From Vesta saturnalis (taxonomy: Eukaryota > Arthropoda > Insecta > Coleoptera > Lampyridae), in NCBI GenBank assembly GCA_036346205.1, contig JARFJB010002413.1, positions 1 through 64,000 of the forward strand: 64,000 nt of DNA, written 5' to 3'. How positions within the stretch are numbered: the first letter of the stretch is position 1; every line of letters starts with the position of its first letter. The notes under the pieces are model-generated. The model searched no databases. It had not been told where the DNA came from and saw only the letters and a list, made by a program, of their open reading frames with translations. This document shows positions 61,881 to 64,000 of the stretch, piece by piece. The position numbers and the translations under genes are program-made.

Positions 61881-61943
61881 CGTCTAGTAACAGAAGAGTA
61901 CGTCTGGTAACAGAAGAGTACGTCTAGTAACAGAAGAGTACGT
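61881..61943. repeat. 20 bp tandem repeat, three units
   Basis: CGTCTAGTAACAGAAGAGTA repeated at exactly 20 bp spacing, with one G for A in unit 2, directly after the 120 bp units. Confidence 0.92.
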
Positions 61944-61949
61944 CGGGCT

Positions 61950-64000
61950 TACAACCCTGCATATCCCTATCACCAGGTATCTCAACTTACGTACTTTCAC
62001 CGTTAGATCTCTGCAACTCTAACCTTTTAACTTCGGTGATGCTATCAAGTCGCGGAGTCGCGATTTCTACTCGGACGGCGGTTGTAAGCGGATGGTTTAC
62101 AACAGGTAGCAGTCGGCGCGAACGCGACGATATAGCACACGGTTTCGATTCAAATTCTTCTGGTAGCGTGCTTCTCGTAGAGAGCTTCTGGTAACGAGTG
62201 AGATTGAAAAAGGATTTCTTTCTTCTTCTTCTGTACGACTTAAGACTTCTGACTTCAAGATTTTTTCTTTAAGACTCCTTTTCAGCAGCGCGTGCCGCGT
62301 TTTTATATAGAATTCGCGAGGGTGGTTACGAAACTTTTTTGGTGAGCTTCCGTAAGCCCGTATTGGTGGAAGATGCTCTGACGTATACAAACTTTTAAAC
62401 GTTTTTGGGATTTTACGTCTGGAGGGAGGATGCATGATTAATTATTGTGCAATTTTATGCAACGTTATGAAATCTGTTTAACTTTTACTAGAACTTCTAC
62501 GAATTTTTATAATGGCTTGCACCTGTGCATTTAGGGCGTCACGTTTCTTACTAAATTCCGTGAATCAGTACTGGTATTTTACTTAGCAAATAATTAATCA
62601 TGATAGGAAAATTTTTATAAAGGACGGCGTCTTGCTAATAAACTTTGGGAACTAATTAAAAATAATAAAAAATCAGGATATCTGACGGCGTCCCTTTACA
62701 TTCTCACCAAATGCAAATAGGTTTAGGTCTAATAAGACGCTCGGTTAAGTAATTATGTGCAAGCAACATCCTGGTGAGTTTCTTTTATTGTTATTTCGTC
62801 ATGCCAAAGACAATTGCTTTAGTTAACCTTCGGAGTACTTTAAGGGCGGCTCGACCCTATAACGAATTATAGTCACAAATACAGCACTGTTTCCTAAATC
62901 GTGTATACAACTACTTTTGTTGGAACATTCAATGGTGTTACATCTTACGAGGTTATGTACCTATAATAATAAATGTTTAATTATGATTATATTGGAAATC
63001 GACTAATTCACACTTACACAGGTGCTCGTTTGGTTACAGTTGCTAATCTAGCTTCATGTTATGCTATTTTAATGTGCAATAACTTATCATTTACACAAAA
63101 ATTGGAGTGTGTTTTAAACAGCTGTTTTATTTTCACACTTACTGTATTTTTATGAACTAAAATGCCTATATAAGGTGATTCTTATCACAGTTTCATAGTT
63201 AGATAATGAGTTAAATGTTTAATGCATGTCCTATGTTAGTTACTTAGTTACTAGTTATAACTTACTAGTTATAACTATTTAAGCTCTAATTATACGTGTT
63301 AACAAACGTTGTCATAGTAAGAAAGCTGGTAATTTTCTTTTGCTTATAACTATTTCGGCTTTAAGACCCATAGTTAGTCATATTTGCTTATAATTTTATT
63401 GGTTAATTGTAAGGGTTTCAGTTTATACTTCTGATTTGTGTTGGTAGTAATAGTAACAGGCTGTTTTAGTTATTTATATCAAGTTTAAATTACTATTCTG
63501 TTGAGTTAAAGCAGTTTTAAGGAGAACTTTTCCTCAAGCCACGGTTTTGTGATTTGTTTGTTTTTGATTACGTGTAGTCAACGCTGGATGTCGAACAGCG
63601 CATTAAATTTTTTTTTAATACGGCAAAGTTTGATTCATTTCTTGATTTATTTATTTTTTGTTTTAGAGATAACACTATAAAGGAAGATAACTGTGTTACT
63701 ACTATAACGATTGGCTAACTCCGTAGTTACGAAAGGAAACATTTCTCGATTTGTTCACTAATATTATAGCTATCCAAACTTACGATACCGATTGCTCTAA
63801 AAATTATTAGCCTCTATAACTGAATGCAATTATCTAGTTATATTAGTGGGTCTGTGTTAAGCTTGAATTACTTATAACTTCTATAGTTTCTATACGGTGT
63901 AGAATTTAATTTCTAACCGGACCTATTCTCTTCCTAGACTGTGTCCACCGTCTTTAATTTGAAGTGTAACGTACCTCTTATATTGTGTCATAGCCCTTTT
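61950..64000. other. no recognised gene to the end of the window
   Basis: A basic 112-codon minus-strand frame (62,435-62,097; MHPPSRRKIPKTF) has no known motif and may lie in the leader of the suspected LTR element. The rest is AT-rich with short TTACTAGTTATAACT direct repeats near 63,245-63,285. Confidence 0.5.

Noticed and set aside
61568..61910. Opposed frames over the 120 bp repeats
   Set aside because: Each encodes the same peptide twice because the DNA is duplicated; no recognisable domain.

Overview
The window looks like AT-rich, repeat-dense nuclear DNA of an insect, possibly a beetle. The reasons are insect-type mariner, BEL/Pao, Penelope and non-LTR elements, very short (about 50 bp) GT-AG introns, and one host gene of the insect chaoptin/artichoke type. 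Only one intact host protein-coding gene can be supported. I see no rRNA, tRNA, CRISPR array or bacterial-style operon, and no convincing new multi-gene system. Almost everything else is transposon debris, microsatellite and sequence with no recognisable feature.

Layout. 1-1.44 kb: a complete mariner-like element with about 100 bp terminal inverted repeats (TIRs) and a dead transposase. 1.44-2.1 kb: short transposon ends carrying the CACCCTGTAT motif. 2.7-4.6 kb: a decayed Ty3/gypsy element on the minus strand. 5.9-8.87 kb: a decayed Penelope-like element with reverse transcriptase (RT) and GIY-YIG nuclease, bounded by (TA)n. 8.87-12.45 kb: a BEL/Pao LTR element inserted into that (TA)n tract. 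14.5-15.5 kb: a fold-back element. 15.9-17.9 kb: a 2 kb GT-rich satellite that grades into perfect GTGTCT hexamers. 21.6-22.7 kb: a second mariner remnant. 24.5-28.3 kb: a C-rich Jockey-like LINE. 34.3-35.4 kb: a third mariner remnant, split by a 485 bp element with 10 bp TIRs and a 6 bp target duplication.

35.7-51.4 kb is the most informative part. A GT-rich array plus about 6.4 kb of upstream sequence and exon 1 of a large leucine-rich-repeat (LRR) receptor gene occurs twice in tandem. The second copy (47,186-51,397) is intact: three exons, 1,370 residues, with signal peptide, about 40 LRRs, LRRCT, FN3-like region, one membrane span and a short tail. The first copy is cut 22 bases into intron 1 and is full of small deletions with almost no substitutions. 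That pattern fits an unpolished assembly duplicate better than an old pseudogene.

52.1-55.6 kb: a mariner-family element with roughly 400 bp TIRs that was opened by a 5'-truncated LINE with a 10 bp target duplication. 56.7-57.45 kb: a minus-strand mariner remnant. Two 3' fragments of related LINEs lie at 57.7 and 60.1 kb. Tandem repeats of about 120 bp and 20 bp lie at 61.6-61.9 kb, possibly inside a minus-strand LTR. The remainder to 64 kb shows nothing I recognise.
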